Shown: in pieces, positions 39,914 through 48,878 of the stretch
Position numbering within the stretch: position 1 is the first letter of the stretch
Layout: each line of letters starts with the position of its first letter
Assembly: GCF_019130065.1 (NCBI RefSeq)
Contig: NZ_JAHSPG010000014.1
Coordinates: 62,001 to 126,000 of the forward strand
DNA: 64,000 nucleotides
Direction: 5' to 3'
Source: Pinibacter aurantiacus
GTDB lineage: Bacteria > Bacteroidota > Bacteroidia > Chitinophagales > Chitinophagaceae
Notes under the pieces: generated by a model
The model's database searches: none
Seen by the model: the letters and a program-made list of their open reading frames with translations, nothing else
What the model was told of the DNA's origin: nothing
Program-made: the position numbers and the translations under genes

Positions 39914-40247
39914 TTGAAAAATATATTGGGATCATTGTCCCGACGGACCAGTATTTGACGCAAGCTGGAATTTGGGGATTTTGAACAGCACATAGCTTCT
40001 AATAAGCAAGATAAGTCATCATCTTGCAAGCTAGCCTTTTGTGGAAACCTCCTAAAAGATATTAGTTTTCTCCTGTAGACCTATATTTATACACAATTCT
40101 AATGGTTGTAAAACCTTTAATAATGATTTGCTGTTAGTGATGGCATCTTTTCGCCCTTGTATCACTATTCCCTCCCATTGATGCGCTTTCCTGCCCGCCA
40201 GCGTTTTCCATTCTGACAGTATTTTATTGATTGTTTAAACCTATACT
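39914..40247. other. Intergenic stretch
   Basis: About 330 bp with no gene. The small inverted repeat GGGA/TCCC near 39930 lacks a T-run and is not a clear terminator. Confidence 0.35.
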
Positions 40248-42929
40248 ATGATGTCCAAATCCTCTTTCTTGCAAAGGATATTATGCCTATTTGCAATCAG
40301 TCTGTCATTATGTGCCACTGCACAGTTCCCCGGTGTTGAAACCTTTTCCAACAGCACAGCTCCTGGCTGGTTATTTACGGGATCACCCAATAAAGCGTAT
40401 TTAACAGCTGGTGTCATTGATGCAGAAGGTGACGGCTATCTAAGGCTAACCAGTAACGAACATGACCAAAGTGGTATTGCGGCTAGCGGCCAGGTATTTC
40501 CCACGCACAAAGGGTTTATCATTGAGTTTGAATACCTGATGTATGATGGTTTACGAATTTTTAACAATCCGGCTAATCCGACCGGGGACGGTATTTTGTT
40601 TCTTTATGGAAGATTCAAGCGTGAACCGGTTTAATTTCCACGCAGGTGGATTTGGCGGATCGCTGGGGTATGCTCAAAAGGTGGTACCCAATGCCGAGGG
40701 CAATGGAGATACATTGATCCCTGGTATATCCAAAGGATATATCGGGATTGGTTTTGATGCTGTTGGCAACTTTTCGCAGGCCAGCGAAGGCCGTGTTGGA
40801 GGAACACCTACCATCGATACCAGTTCCGTCACAATAAGGGGTCCCGGAGAAGGAACAATTGAAACCATTACGACAGATTATCCTTGGGTTGCCACTACTG
40901 TTACATCGAAATTAGCAGTCAATCCTTTTCCACTCAATAACGAAGCTTCAGGAAGATCCAGGGATTCCACGGCGGTTGGCTGGCGAAGGGTAAGAATAGA
41001 GATGGTTCCCAAACTGGATATGAACGGACAGATTCCGCGTTTGTGATTTACCTGTACATGTATACAGAAGGGTCGCCTATTGTTAGACATACTATCTTTG
41101 ACAGCCTCAATTATAATTTCAAGCCACCTGGTTACGTAAAACTTGGGTTTTCAGGTGGAACAGGCTTTGGAACGAATGTACAAGAGATCTACAATTTGCA
41201 GGTTCTGCCGCACGACTCACTGGCTGTAGTTGGAGCAGCACTTGACTCCCTGGCGGCTTGCAAAAATAATTCACTGGTGTTTGACCCGGCCGCAAATGAC
41301 ACTTCCCATAACGGTCCGCCCCCACTGTCGAAGGGAAGGGATATGAACAGGGCGACGATTGATTTGGATACGCTGATGGAGGGCATACAACAAACACGGG
41401 TTTTGCAGGATACCGGAACTTTTACTGTCAACAGCCAGGGCATTGTTACTTTTACGCCCGTCGCGGCGTTTGAAGGAGAAGCGGTCATTTATTACAGTAT
41501 ACAAGATCTGTATGGCGCAAAAAGCTATGGGGCACCGATTAAGGCAAACATCAGGACTAATACAGGGGATGCCATCACTATACTAAAGGATACAGTAGCA
41601 GCGTGTTCACCCAATACGGCGGATCTGACTTCGTCCAGCGTTTATACCACCACCTCGCCTGGGACAGTCGCCTACTTTAAAGATGCTGCCGGTACGACAC
41701 CAGTGGATGACCCTACCCAGGTTGGTCAGAATGGCATTTATTATATTGAACTGGCGGGTGCGGATGGTTGTACCGATATAAAACCCGTGACAGTCAACAT
41801 AAGTAATAATTCACTTTCCCCGGCTGCTTATCCAGGCAGTAGTTGTGAAGACGCCCAGGTGCTGCTAAAAACAGGTGGTGCAGTTGCGGGTGAGGCCTAT
41901 AGGTGGTGGGACAGCGAAACAAGTGGAAATCCGTTACATGTTTCAGACAGTTACCTTGACAGTACCTACACAACGCCGGTATTAAGTACAACCACTTCCT
42001 ATTGGGTGGAAAAATACCTTACCTCTCCTTTTGGCTGCGTGAGCACCACAAGAACAAAAGTAACGGCTACGATCAATACGGCCTCTCTCGCACCCGATGC
42101 TGGCCCGGATCAAAGCCTGGCCGAACGTAGCACAGAGGGTAGTTTGCAAGCCTCCCCTTTAACATCAGACGAGGTCTCGCAGGGAGCCATCGGTTACTGG
42201 CGCTTTTTATCTGGCCCCGCATCGCCGGTCATACAAAATTCAGGAAATAATACCACCGCTGTAAATGGCTTGAATGGCAATGGTGATTATTTATTTACTT
42301 GGACGGTGCAGTTAAATACCTGTTCAAAAACAGACACCGTTTTGCTGCGCATCGGTGCCCCACTTCCTGTAATCTATACAGATATTTCGGCAACGTTTTG
42401 GCAAGACCAAGTCGTGTTAAAATGGACCACTGCCACAGAATGGAACAATAGAGGTTTTGCGGTGCAGAGAAGTTTAGATGGCGTTCATTTTGAGAAGATC
42501 GGTTTTGTTGATGCCACAACAAGTAATTCAACAGAACAAACATCTTATCATTTTGAGGATAATGTAACAGGAATTACCTCAAGCCGTTTGTATTACCGGT
42601 TACAACAAATAGACATTGATGGTGATTTTGCTTATTCTAGAATTTTGACCGTAGTAAAAGGATCAAAGGAGTTGCAAGCTCAATTGTATCCCAATCCATT
42701 TACAGCAACCGAGCTTCGAATGACGATCAATACGCCGGTAACGGAAACGGTTACACTTCGTGTCGTCGATCCAACCGGGCGACTGATTCAAACAGAAAAA
42801 TTGCAAGTAGAAAAAGGTTCCAGCAACATTGGTCTATTATCGATGTCTCAGTTGACAAGTGGTTTATACTACGCTGAAATATGGGTAGGTCACAAACGTG
42901 CCGGTATAGTAAAACTGGTCAAAAGATAA
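40248..42929 (+). pseudogene. T9SS-exported lectin-like surface protein with two frameshifts
   Basis: Three overlapping frames form one protein of about 890 aa. The first (40248) has a signal peptide and an L-type-lectin-like start (FPTHKGFIIEFEYLMYDGLR, GDGILFLY). It should pass into the second at about 40607, where dropping one G from TATGGAAG gives LYEDSSVNRFNFHAGGFGG. The second passes into the third at about 41027, where adding one base after AACGG gives LDMNGTDSAFVIYLYMY. The third holds NLQVLPHDSL, Ig/PKD-like modules, the ATFWQDQVVLKWTTATEWNN module and a T9SS type A sorting domain (LYPNPFTATE ... LTSGLYYAEIWVG ... IVKLVKR). With intact ends and only two one-base lesions, this is either very recent decay or an assembly error. 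Confidence 0.8.
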
Positions 42930-43068
42930 CTTGTTCTTTTTTATCCTGGTGACGCAAGAGGGCAGTTTACCGAAAGTGGTGGTGAACTGCCTGCTAGCCA
43001 GTTTTGTGCAACAAAAAAGGCTTAGCAGGAATAAATATAGCATCGATGAAACTATAAATATTTTACTT

Positions 43069-43344
43069 ATGCAAGTGCATATATCCATAGCCGTACTCGC
43101 AGTTGTTTTTGTATTATTATTATTAATCGGATACCTGGCAGGTTGTTTTGTACAATATAAAGCAGAACGAAAAAGGCAGCATATGGAAAAAGAAATTCTG
43201 CAAATTCATGCGGAGATCCTTTCATTGTATGCAAGGCTGAGGGAATGTTCTGAAAATCAAAAAACTTGCACACCCGTTTTTCCTTTTGAGCAAGAACTAT
43301 CCGATCAAGAAGAAATAGTCGCACCGGCAACCACTTGGTGGTAA
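43069..43344 (+). CDS. Small single-span membrane protein with coiled coil
   Basis: 91 aa from ATG 43069 (MQVHISIAVLAVVFVLLLLI); I reject the longer frame from 42931 because its extra 46 residues look untranslated. One N-terminal membrane anchor (about residues 6-26) is followed by a charged helix (KAERKRQHMEKEILQIHAEI) and a short tail ending ATTWW. Unknown family. Confidence 0.5.
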   Translation: MQVHISIAVLAVVFVLLLLIGYLAGCFVQYKAERKRQHMEKEILQIHAEILSLYARLRECSENQKTCTPVFPFEQELSDQEEIVAPATTWW

Positions 43345-43810
43345 AGCATCTGATGGCGCATTCTCACGCACCTGCGTTCTTTTATCCTTCGTCTGAAATG
43401 GTGTCTCGTCCTTTTCATCAGCGTGTGCCAGGATCTTAATATTTAGCTGCTGACCGTCTGCGTATTCAATGTGCGCAACAAACCAGGCATATCAAAACAT
43501 CTTTGCAACACCACAGTAAAAAGATAAAACAGGCACTTACCTTAATGACAGCAAAGCCTCCAAACTCGCTGTTTCTTTACGTGTGCCTGCAAAAATTATT
43601 CTTAAGTGCAATCTATATATGTATGACACGCGGCTTCAAAAGCAGTGCGCAATTGAAGGATATCGCTTATTGATCAGCGGAGGCGTGGTTTACTTTCTCG
43701 TTAAACTTTTATGGAGCAGCACGCTCGATATAAATTCTATTGGCACGATCCCGTAAACCTCGGCACTTGATTTGACGTTATATCCTATCGTCAAAAATAC
43801 TTATTAGACT
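43345..43810. other. Intergenic stretch with a possible coding trace
   Basis: About 465 bp. On the minus strand, from about 43490 to 43300, a frame without a start reads WFVAHIEYADGQQLNIKILA followed by a Lys/Asp/Glu-rich segment. It looks protein-like and could be a remnant gene end. No other feature. Confidence 0.25.
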
Positions 43811-44482
43811 ATGATTGCCTGGTCAGAAATAATTATCCGATTGACCCTTGCGGCTTTTCTCGGCGCACTGGTCGGACTGGAGCGTGAACGCAAGGATTGG
43901 GCTGCCGGCCTTCGAACGCATATGATGGTTTGTGTCGGTTCGTCTCTCGTTATGTTGGTATCAACGTACGGATTTGAAGATATACTTGGCACACACAATG
44001 TTGTACTCGACCCATCGAGGATCGCCGCACAGGTTATCAGCGGCATTGGCTTTATTGGGGCAGGCACCATCTTGTTTTTAAGGCAAGGCATCGTCCGTGG
44101 GTTAACCACCGCCTCCGGTTTATGGACAGTGGCCGCGATCGGTCTGGCAACAGGCGGAGGAATGTATTTTGCGGCCTCCATTGCCACGCTGCTTGCGCTC
44201 TGCATCTTGTGGCTGATGCAACCATTTGAAAAGAAAATCGGCAACCGCTTTCGCAGGCGCAGTTTAAAGATCGTAGTGACAGGCGACAACGCTACCGGTA
44301 CCCTTGAAAAAATCCTACACCTCACCATAAGCGAAAGCAGCAATTGCCTGATAGAAAAAACGGACAGTGGTGATTTGTCGGTTAGCGTCGAAATGAAATC
44401 CTTACAAGGCGCTGGGCAGGCTGCGCTGATCAGCGCCCTACAGGCAATGCCGGGTGTAAAGGAAGTCGGTTTCCAACGCTAA
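43811..44482 (+). CDS. MgtC/SapB family membrane protein
   Basis: 223 aa. Four to five membrane segments in residues 1-145 with the family motifs AAFLGALVGLERERKDWAAG, LRTHMMVCVGSSLVM, GIGFIGAGTIL and GLTTASGLWTVAAIGLATG. The C-terminal ACT-like domain (about 150-223) ends in MPGVKEVGF. MgtC proteins support growth at low Mg2+ and modulate ATP synthase in some species; the precise role here is open. Single gene with its own gap upstream. Confidence 0.9.
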   Translation: MIAWSEIIIRLTLAAFLGALVGLERERKDWAAGLRTHMMVCVGSSLVMLVSTYGFEDILGTHNVVLDPSRIAAQVISGIGFIGAGTILFLRQGIVRGLTTASGLWTVAAIGLATGGGMYFAASIATLLALCILWLMQPFEKKIGNRFRRRSLKIVVTGDNATGTLEKILHLTISESSNCLIEKTDSGDLSVSVEMKSLQGAGQAALISALQAMPGVKEVGFQR

Positions 44483-44573
44483 GGCAGAGGCAACCTTACA
44501 ACCCTATGCTCTTCGCCCTTCGGTCCTTACGCTGTAAGTGCTTTGCGAGCCGTGCAGGCTTCTTCCATTTTCG

Positions 44574-44870
44574 CTAATAGCGCCCATCCTGCAAGGTCTG
44601 GCATTTGAACACTTCTTTAGTGATGGTTTGTATATTCTCTCCCAATTCGGCAAGTGTACAATGAAGAACTTCCAGGTTCATGGGCAATCCTTCTCTGGTC
44701 TCCATCAAATCCATGTGAATAAAGCCTTCATCGGAATTAACCGGCCTCCCTTTTAGCATGCCAAACAGCCGCCTGGCGACCATATGATTGTTGCCTATCT
44801 CCAGTTTCCCAAACGACTCTATACCCTTTATTGTTTTAATGTTCAGTATGACGTAAAATGTAGTTTTCAT
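44574..44870 (-). CDS. Small conserved hypothetical protein
   Basis: 98 aa from ATG 44870 (MKTTFYVILNIKTIKGIESF, GKLEIGNNHMVARRLFGMLK); a longer frame to 44996 would overlap the terminator of the hsp20 gene and is rejected. Short alternating strand/helix pattern, with no signal or membrane segment. It resembles small proteins found near stress genes in this group, but I know no function. Confidence 0.6.
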   Translation of the reverse strand: MKTTFYVILNIKTIKGIESFGKLEIGNNHMVARRLFGMLKGRPVNSDEGFIHMDLMETREGLPMNLEVLHCTLAELGENIQTITKEVFKCQTLQDGRY

Positions 44871-44900
44871 AATTGCAAACATTATTCGTGTATGTGTTAT

Positions 44901-44935
44901 AAAATGCAAAAGGGCGGAAGGTTTACTTCCGTCCT
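44901..44935 (-). terminator. Terminator after hsp20
   Basis: On the minus strand GGACGGAAG / CTTCCGCCC (one mismatch) with a short TAAAC loop is followed by TTTTGCATTTT. It lies about 27 bp after the Hsp20 stop codon. Confidence 0.65.
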
Positions 44936-44961
44936 TCGCCTTCCCACAGTAACATCGTAAC

Positions 44962-45414
44962 TTACTGTACCTGGATGGTGCGCGACACACTCGCACTGCC
45001 TTCTTTCTTAGGCAGGGTTACCTGCAATATGCCATCCTGGTAATGTGCGGTGATCTTTGCTGCATCTACTGCTTCATCGAGGGTAAAGCTGCGTGAAAAG
45101 CTTTGCCGGCGATACTCCTGGCGCACCCAGCCCTTATCTTGTTCTTCAACAGATGCAACCTGTTCAAAGGAAATGGTCATCAGATCCTTTTGAATGCTGA
45201 TTTTAAAATCTTCTTTTTTCAGACCTGGAGCAACCAACTCCAGTTCATAGTGAGTTTGTGTCTCCCGGATATTTACCGGCACATGGTTGCCTCCTGCTGG
45301 GTTCACCCAAGCTCCTTCATCAAAAAAGCGACTGAGATTGTTTTGGAAGATTTGATCGACAACACTTCCAAAGGCTGGCACATGACCATTTTCTTTTTTA
45401 ATAATGCTGTTCAT
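44962..45414 (-). CDS. Hsp20/alpha-crystallin small heat-shock protein
   Basis: 150 aa from ATG 45414 (MNSIIKKENGHVPAFGSVVD), preceded by a strong AGGAGG site. The alpha-crystallin domain covers about residues 45-140: VNIRETQTHYELELVAPGLK, FKISIQKDLMTISF and ITAHYQDGILQVTLPKKEG; the C-terminal tail ends VSRTIQVQ. It is a holdase that binds unfolding proteins. An in-frame ATG at 45552, also with an AGGAGG site, would add 46 residues of unusual sequence; see the leader feature. A terminator follows at 44901-44935. Confidence 0.9.
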   Translation of the reverse strand: MNSIIKKENGHVPAFGSVVDQIFQNNLSRFFDEGAWVNPAGGNHVPVNIRETQTHYELELVAPGLKKEDFKISIQKDLMTISFEQVASVEEQDKGWVRQEYRRQSFSRSFTLDEAVDAAKITAHYQDGILQVTLPKKEGSASVSRTIQVQ

Positions 45415-45574
45415 AACTCCTCCTTTTTTTAAAAACGATCTACAATCAAAATGCCAACGCTCAAAAATGATTTTTTGACAGGAAAAATTTTCAGTTTGGA
45501 TAGGAGCCGGTTTGGGTTCTAATTGAACATCAAATAATTTTGAATGCGGCATGTGTCCTGCCTCCTGTCAAAAA
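45415..45574 (-). promoter_or_regulatory. Structured hsp20 leader with second start and possible RNA switch
   Basis: Reading the minus strand, TTTTTGACAGG (45574-45564) overlaps the AGGAGG of an upstream ATG at 45552. Its exact 11-nt complement CCTGTCAAAAA lies at 45482-45472, inside the 46-codon extension. Pairing would mask the upstream ribosome site, leaving the second AGGAGG at the ATG at 45414 free. Such a fold in front of a heat-shock gene suggests temperature- or translation-dependent choice of start. This is inference from complementarity only. Confidence 0.4.
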
Positions 45575-46125
45575 TTCTTTTCTTTTTGTTGGTACAAACG
45601 CGTGATCATAGCTCAGCAGCACGAATGATTCTTTGCTGTCCGCAGAAATCGAAATTGCAGTTTACCCTTAATTAAAACCGATACCCTTAACCGCCGTAAT
45701 TTTTGTTATTTTTTTTTAACGTGTGTAAAAATTTATTTCGCCTATTTACTTGACGGCAGTTGGAAGACAGGAGATTTTGAAGAAGTAAAATAAACGCATA
45801 TCCGATAACGTGTTGCCATTTATATGAAGCTATATTCTTCAGTGAGAACCCCACGAGAACCTAATGCGTTAATTACATGTATGTCAATAGCTCGCCTGCG
45901 CTTTCTCGAAGCACTCTATGATTTACTCACATTCTTGACAATTAGATTTTTTGTTCTTGAGCCTGGATGATAGAAAGGCATATAAAAAAATGCTGCAAAG
46001 CGAAGTGAAAATTATGATAAAAAGACAATTGATAGTTGAGCGAAGATTTGACACGATAATTTAGCAAAGGTTATTCTATCACTACTTTAATATTTCTAAC
46101 GATTTTATATTCTGTATCAGAATAG

Positions 46126-46152
46126 AATTACCCAATCAACGATTGGGTAATT
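46126..46152. repeat. 27-bp palindrome, copy 1
   Basis: Perfect inverted repeat with 12-bp arms AATTACCCAATC and GATTGGGTAATT around an AAC spacer. It is not followed by a T-run on either strand, so a binding site is more likely than a terminator. It shares the core CCAATCAAnGATTGG with the second copy 56 bp away. Confidence 0.75.
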
Positions 46153-46184
46153 ATCAAATAAAGCTCAAAAAACACATCTTTCAA

Positions 46185-46205
46185 TTCCCAATCAATGATT
46201 GGAAA
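46185..46205. repeat. Palindrome, copy 2
   Basis: TTCCCAATC / GATTGGAAA around AAT, with perfect 6-bp inner arms CCAATC/GATTGG and one mismatch further out. Same core and spacer length as copy 1, which indicates a paired site for one protein. Confidence 0.65.
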
Positions 46206-46303
46206 ATGTGAATATTCATTCTCTTTCAGTTGCTATCCTACTTCGACTTTTGTGTTACTTGAAATAGCGAGGACAACATCCATTAAGTTGATCAAAATAA
46301 AAT

Positions 46304-46984
46304 TCACTCAACCAATTCCCTGATAGAATTTACAACGAAGTCAACTCTTCTCCTTTCATGATATTCTAAATGAGCGCTTATCCATTCATCCAGGTAAGAG
46401 TTTTTCAGTAAACTTTTAAACTCATTGATTAAATAGGAGCGGACAGCTTCATCCGAGTGTTTAATTTCATCCCAAATAGAACTACGATTATTTAAAATAT
46501 AGACAATGTCTTCGAAATCTGAGCTAAACCGGCCGTCTCCTTCCCCACGGTGCTTGAATGCTTCCAGCTTGGTAGCGACGAAATAGGGTGATGTAAAAAT
46601 CCTCACAGTATAATTACTCCCTAGGTCTTTTGTATTGGACTGTTTAACAGCTTCTGGATACCATCTATTTGAGAATCCCAATACATCTTCGGAACTTGCC
46701 ATTACATCAACAATAATTCCATTTATCCTGTATCGGCAAAGAACACCTGATTCCCTGTCATTTTCAAAACCTTTCATCCTCAAAGTATTTTCCAAGGCTG
46801 CGTAATCTGCATAGTTATACAATTCAACAACGATGTCTACATCCTCCGTAGGACGAGATTCGGTAGCAGGTCGGTCAGCATATAAAGAAACGGTCGCTCC
46901 GCCAACAAAAACAACCTGGTCTTTTAATTCGCCCAGAGCATCGTGCACCGCTTTGATTCTTGTAATATTTTCATTGTAACTCAT
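46304..46984 (-). CDS. AbiEii/AbiGii-like nucleotidyltransferase (putative toxin)
   Basis: 226 aa. Nucleotidyltransferase motifs are visible: GGATVSLY (residues 28-35), DVD (48-50), a third acidic strand IIVDVM (D92), the AbiEii motif III Lys in ATKLEAF (K138) and DFEDIV (D155/D158) as motif IV. AbiEii-type enzymes act as toxins of type IV toxin-antitoxin/abortive phage defence pairs by transferring nucleotides onto RNA targets. The ATG overlaps the stop of the upstream winged-helix gene by 4 bp (ATGA), so the two are translationally coupled. The partner differs in size from classical AbiEi. Function as defence or toxin is inferred. Confidence 0.8.
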   Translation of the reverse strand: MSYNENITRIKAVHDALGELKDQVVFVGGATVSLYADRPATESRPTEDVDIVVELYNYADYAALENTLRMKGFENDRESGVLCRYRINGIIVDVMASSEDVLGFSNRWYPEAVKQSNTKDLGSNYTVRIFTSPYFVATKLEAFKHRGEGDGRFSSDFEDIVYILNNRSSIWDEIKHSDEAVRSYLINEFKSLLKNSYLDEWISAHLEYHERRRVDFVVNSIRELVE

Positions 46985-47496
46985 TGTAGAATATTTTTTT
47001 GTAGGATATCAATAGCAAACTTGATTTCACGGCTTTTGCCAACGCGTATAACATCGACACTTGCCAGAAGTTCATAAAGCAGTGCGTCTTTTTGCGCAGC
47101 GTCGGGCACACCTTTATGAAGTGGTTCAATGGCCAATCCCCGCATGTTGCCGTCATCACTCGGCCACACATAATTGTATTCGCTCTTAAAATGCCTTTTA
47201 AACAACGGATGCGAATGAGCTGTTCCGACGCCGGTTAACATACTGCCTGGGACTTGAGGAAAAACATAGTGAAGTCCATATTGAATAAATTCCATGAAGG
47301 ATTGTTTATACACTTTTCTTTTACCCGGATCAATCAGCCCGGCTATACTACTTCTGTTTAGAGATTCAGATATTTCCGACACGCTTATTGATAAAGTTGC
47401 TGATAGGTCACGATATTGCCACTCCGAATTTTGCAAAGCAATAATCTTCAGAAGTACAACTATATCCTGTGGCCGCATTCCATTATGAGCTTTCAT
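46981..47496 (-). CDS. Winged-helix partner of the nucleotidyltransferase (putative antitoxin/repressor)
   Basis: 171 aa from ATG 47496 (MKAHNGMRPQDIVVLLKIIA). The longer frame to 47565 would run through the promoter and is rejected. Residues about 8-75 form a winged helix: DIVVLLKIIALQNSEWQYRD, LSATLSISVSEISESLNRSS, then a basic wing PGKRKVYK. The C-terminal 95 residues (VFPQVPGSMLTGVGTAHS, VWPSDDGNMRGLAIEPLH) are of unknown fold. Upstream lies a perfect palindrome that fits autoregulation. The order regulator-then-enzyme with a 4-bp overlap matches the AbiEi-AbiEii arrangement. Confidence 0.7.
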   Translation of the reverse strand: MKAHNGMRPQDIVVLLKIIALQNSEWQYRDLSATLSISVSEISESLNRSSIAGLIDPGKRKVYKQSFMEFIQYGLHYVFPQVPGSMLTGVGTAHSHPLFKRHFKSEYNYVWPSDDGNMRGLAIEPLHKGVPDAAQKDALLYELLASVDVIRVGKSREIKFAIDILQKNILQ

Positions 47497-47521
47497 ATTG
47501 CTAATATACAAATTGTTTTCA

Positions 47522-47538
47522 GTTCGCGAATCGCGAAC
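47522..47538. promoter_or_regulatory. Palindromic operator of the winged-helix/nucleotidyltransferase operon
   Basis: Perfect 17-bp palindrome GTTCGCGAATCGCGAAC, 25 bp upstream of the ATG at 47496. On the minus strand a TTTG (-33-like) lies just before it, and ACAATTTG (a -7-like element of the Bacteroidota type) about 20 bp later. The palindrome therefore sits inside the promoter, the expected place for a repressor site. It is much more GC-rich than its surroundings. Confidence 0.65.
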
Positions 47539-47566
47539 AAAGAACAAGTAGAAACATATTTTCAAC

Positions 47567-48115
47567 TATTTGATTGACAGATGTTTCAAAATTGAAGATC
47601 AAAATGAATTGAAGACCCCAATAATAAAATCAAGACGATATCCGAAGTATATCTCTATTGGGTCTCGTCTATTTGATGACATTTGCTAAAATGGGCATAC
47701 TCTACTGAAAATCAACAGTTTCCTATTTGATGGCCATTTGATAAAAATATGGACAAAAATATTTGTCATTAAAATACACTCTGAATTGCCGTAAAACTGG
47801 ATATACCCTAGCTTACTAGACAAGAGTTGGAACCGAATGCGAACTTTGAAAATCTATGGCTGCTAATAAGGAGAAATGTAAATATTTGTCGATAAGCCGT
47901 CTTTTAGTTTCAACCAATATTAAAGACTTTATGTAACACTGTAACCACTGCCGGTAGAAAAATAACAAAGTTTATCTTTCATTTTAAACGATGTAAAATA
48001 ATTCTATTTGCAACTGGCCACTAACAATATGTCATCTGTGGATATTAATCTAAATCCATTATTGCAGTTAAATCACTATTCGGTCGCTTCAGGTGCTCAA
48101 GACGCTTGGATATAC
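47567..48115. other. Intergenic stretch
   Basis: About 550 bp, AT-rich, no gene seen. Near 48072-48085 it shares the block TCACTATTCGGT with the region beside the related fragment at 9.1 kb. Confidence 0.4.
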
Positions 48116-48370
48116 TCAAAATCCTTTTTCAATGAACCTGATTGCATTACCTAACGAGCCGATTAATAGATTTGTGTTTCCCTCCTCATCAAGCCACATT
48201 AAAGTATCATTGCATATACGACAATGAAGTTTCATCGATCTTACTGGGATATCAGCAATACCATCGTTAAAGTCAATTCTGATATTTTCAATTAGATAGT
48301 ATCCATTATGTTCTTCATACTCTGCCGAGTAATAATTATCATCGTACTTAAAAGCTAGGCTCTTTTTCAT
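48116..48370 (-). CDS. Small hypothetical protein, relative of the 9.2 kb fragment
   Basis: 84 aa, soluble: MKKSLAFKYDDNYYSAEYEE, then a strand-rich middle, ADIPVRSMKLHCRICNDTLM, and WLDEEGNTNLLIGSLGNAI. The two Cys (HC-x2-C) could form a metal or disulfide site. The C-terminal half is duplicated as a degraded copy at 9.2 kb. It lies at the 3' end of the mobile tra region and may be cargo. No known family. Confidence 0.6.
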   Translation of the reverse strand: MKKSLAFKYDDNYYSAEYEEHNGYYLIENIRIDFNDGIADIPVRSMKLHCRICNDTLMWLDEEGNTNLLIGSLGNAIRFIEKGF

Positions 48371-48587
48371 ATGAAATCATTTGTTACTTGGGTCCATTTT
48401 CATCTGCATAAGCAACAGTTTATAACCATAAAATTAAGAAGCTTGATCCATACTTCAATTGCATACAAAATTATCCATGCTTTAACATGATCGCAATCAA
48501 ATGGAATCAAATGCAATGATGATGATTTACTAGCAAAGTGTCTATAAATGAAATAATTTTTGTTCATGGCCATCTGAACTATAAAGA

Positions 48588-48878
48588 TCAAATCAAAATA
48601 CTTACCTCTGTCTTACACTTTGGATGATACGAAGGATGGTATTGTATATATCCCAAATTTTGAAGAATAGTTATGCCCCTGTGATATGTATAATATGAGT
48701 TTATCTTCGCAAGGCCCATCACCTGCCTTCTCGAAATATAAACCTTATTCATTTTACCTTTCTCTACATAAAGAAAATAGATAGCCAAATATAATGTCAT
48801 CAGGGTCGGCGTAATCCGTTTATCTTTCAAGAGACAACCAACAATATTTTCGTCTTTCTCATACATCGTTCCTTTCAT
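48588..48878 (-). CDS. Helix-turn-helix-like mobile-element protein
   Basis: 96 aa: KDKRITPTLMTLYLAIYFLY, ISRRQVMGLAKINSYYTYHR and GITILQNLGYIQYHP. The pattern fits a winged helix as in replication/transfer-control proteins of Bacteroidota mobile elements. It overlaps the next upstream gene by 4 bp (ATGA), so the pair is co-translated. I recall similar proteins in conjugative elements but know no function. Confidence 0.6.
   Translation of the reverse strand: MKGTMYEKDENIVGCLLKDKRITPTLMTLYLAIYFLYVEKGKMNKVYISRRQVMGLAKINSYYTYHRGITILQNLGYIQYHPSYHPKCKTEVSILI

Larger units (their letters stand above)
45575..46303. other. Intergenic stretch holding two palindromes
   Basis: About 730 bp between hsp20 and the AbiEii-like gene with no coding sequence. 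It probably contains the junction between the chromosome and the mobile module. Two related palindromes at 46126-46152 and 46185-46205 are listed separately. Confidence 0.4.

Noticed and set aside
39930-39943. GGGA/TCCC hairpin after the iron permease family gene as terminator
   Set aside because: Only 4-bp arms and no T-run.
42931-43068. 46-residue upstream extension of the small membrane protein
   Set aside because: Starts right after the T9SS gene stop with sequence unlike a signal or domain; the ATG at 43069 gives a clean membrane anchor.
44871-44996. Longer start for the 98-aa hypothetical gene
   Set aside because: Would overlap the hsp20 terminator and coding end; the ATG at 44870 gives a compact protein.
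48400-48591. 63-codon minus-strand open frame
   Set aside because: Hydrophobic, low-information sequence with no family resemblance; the start lacks context.
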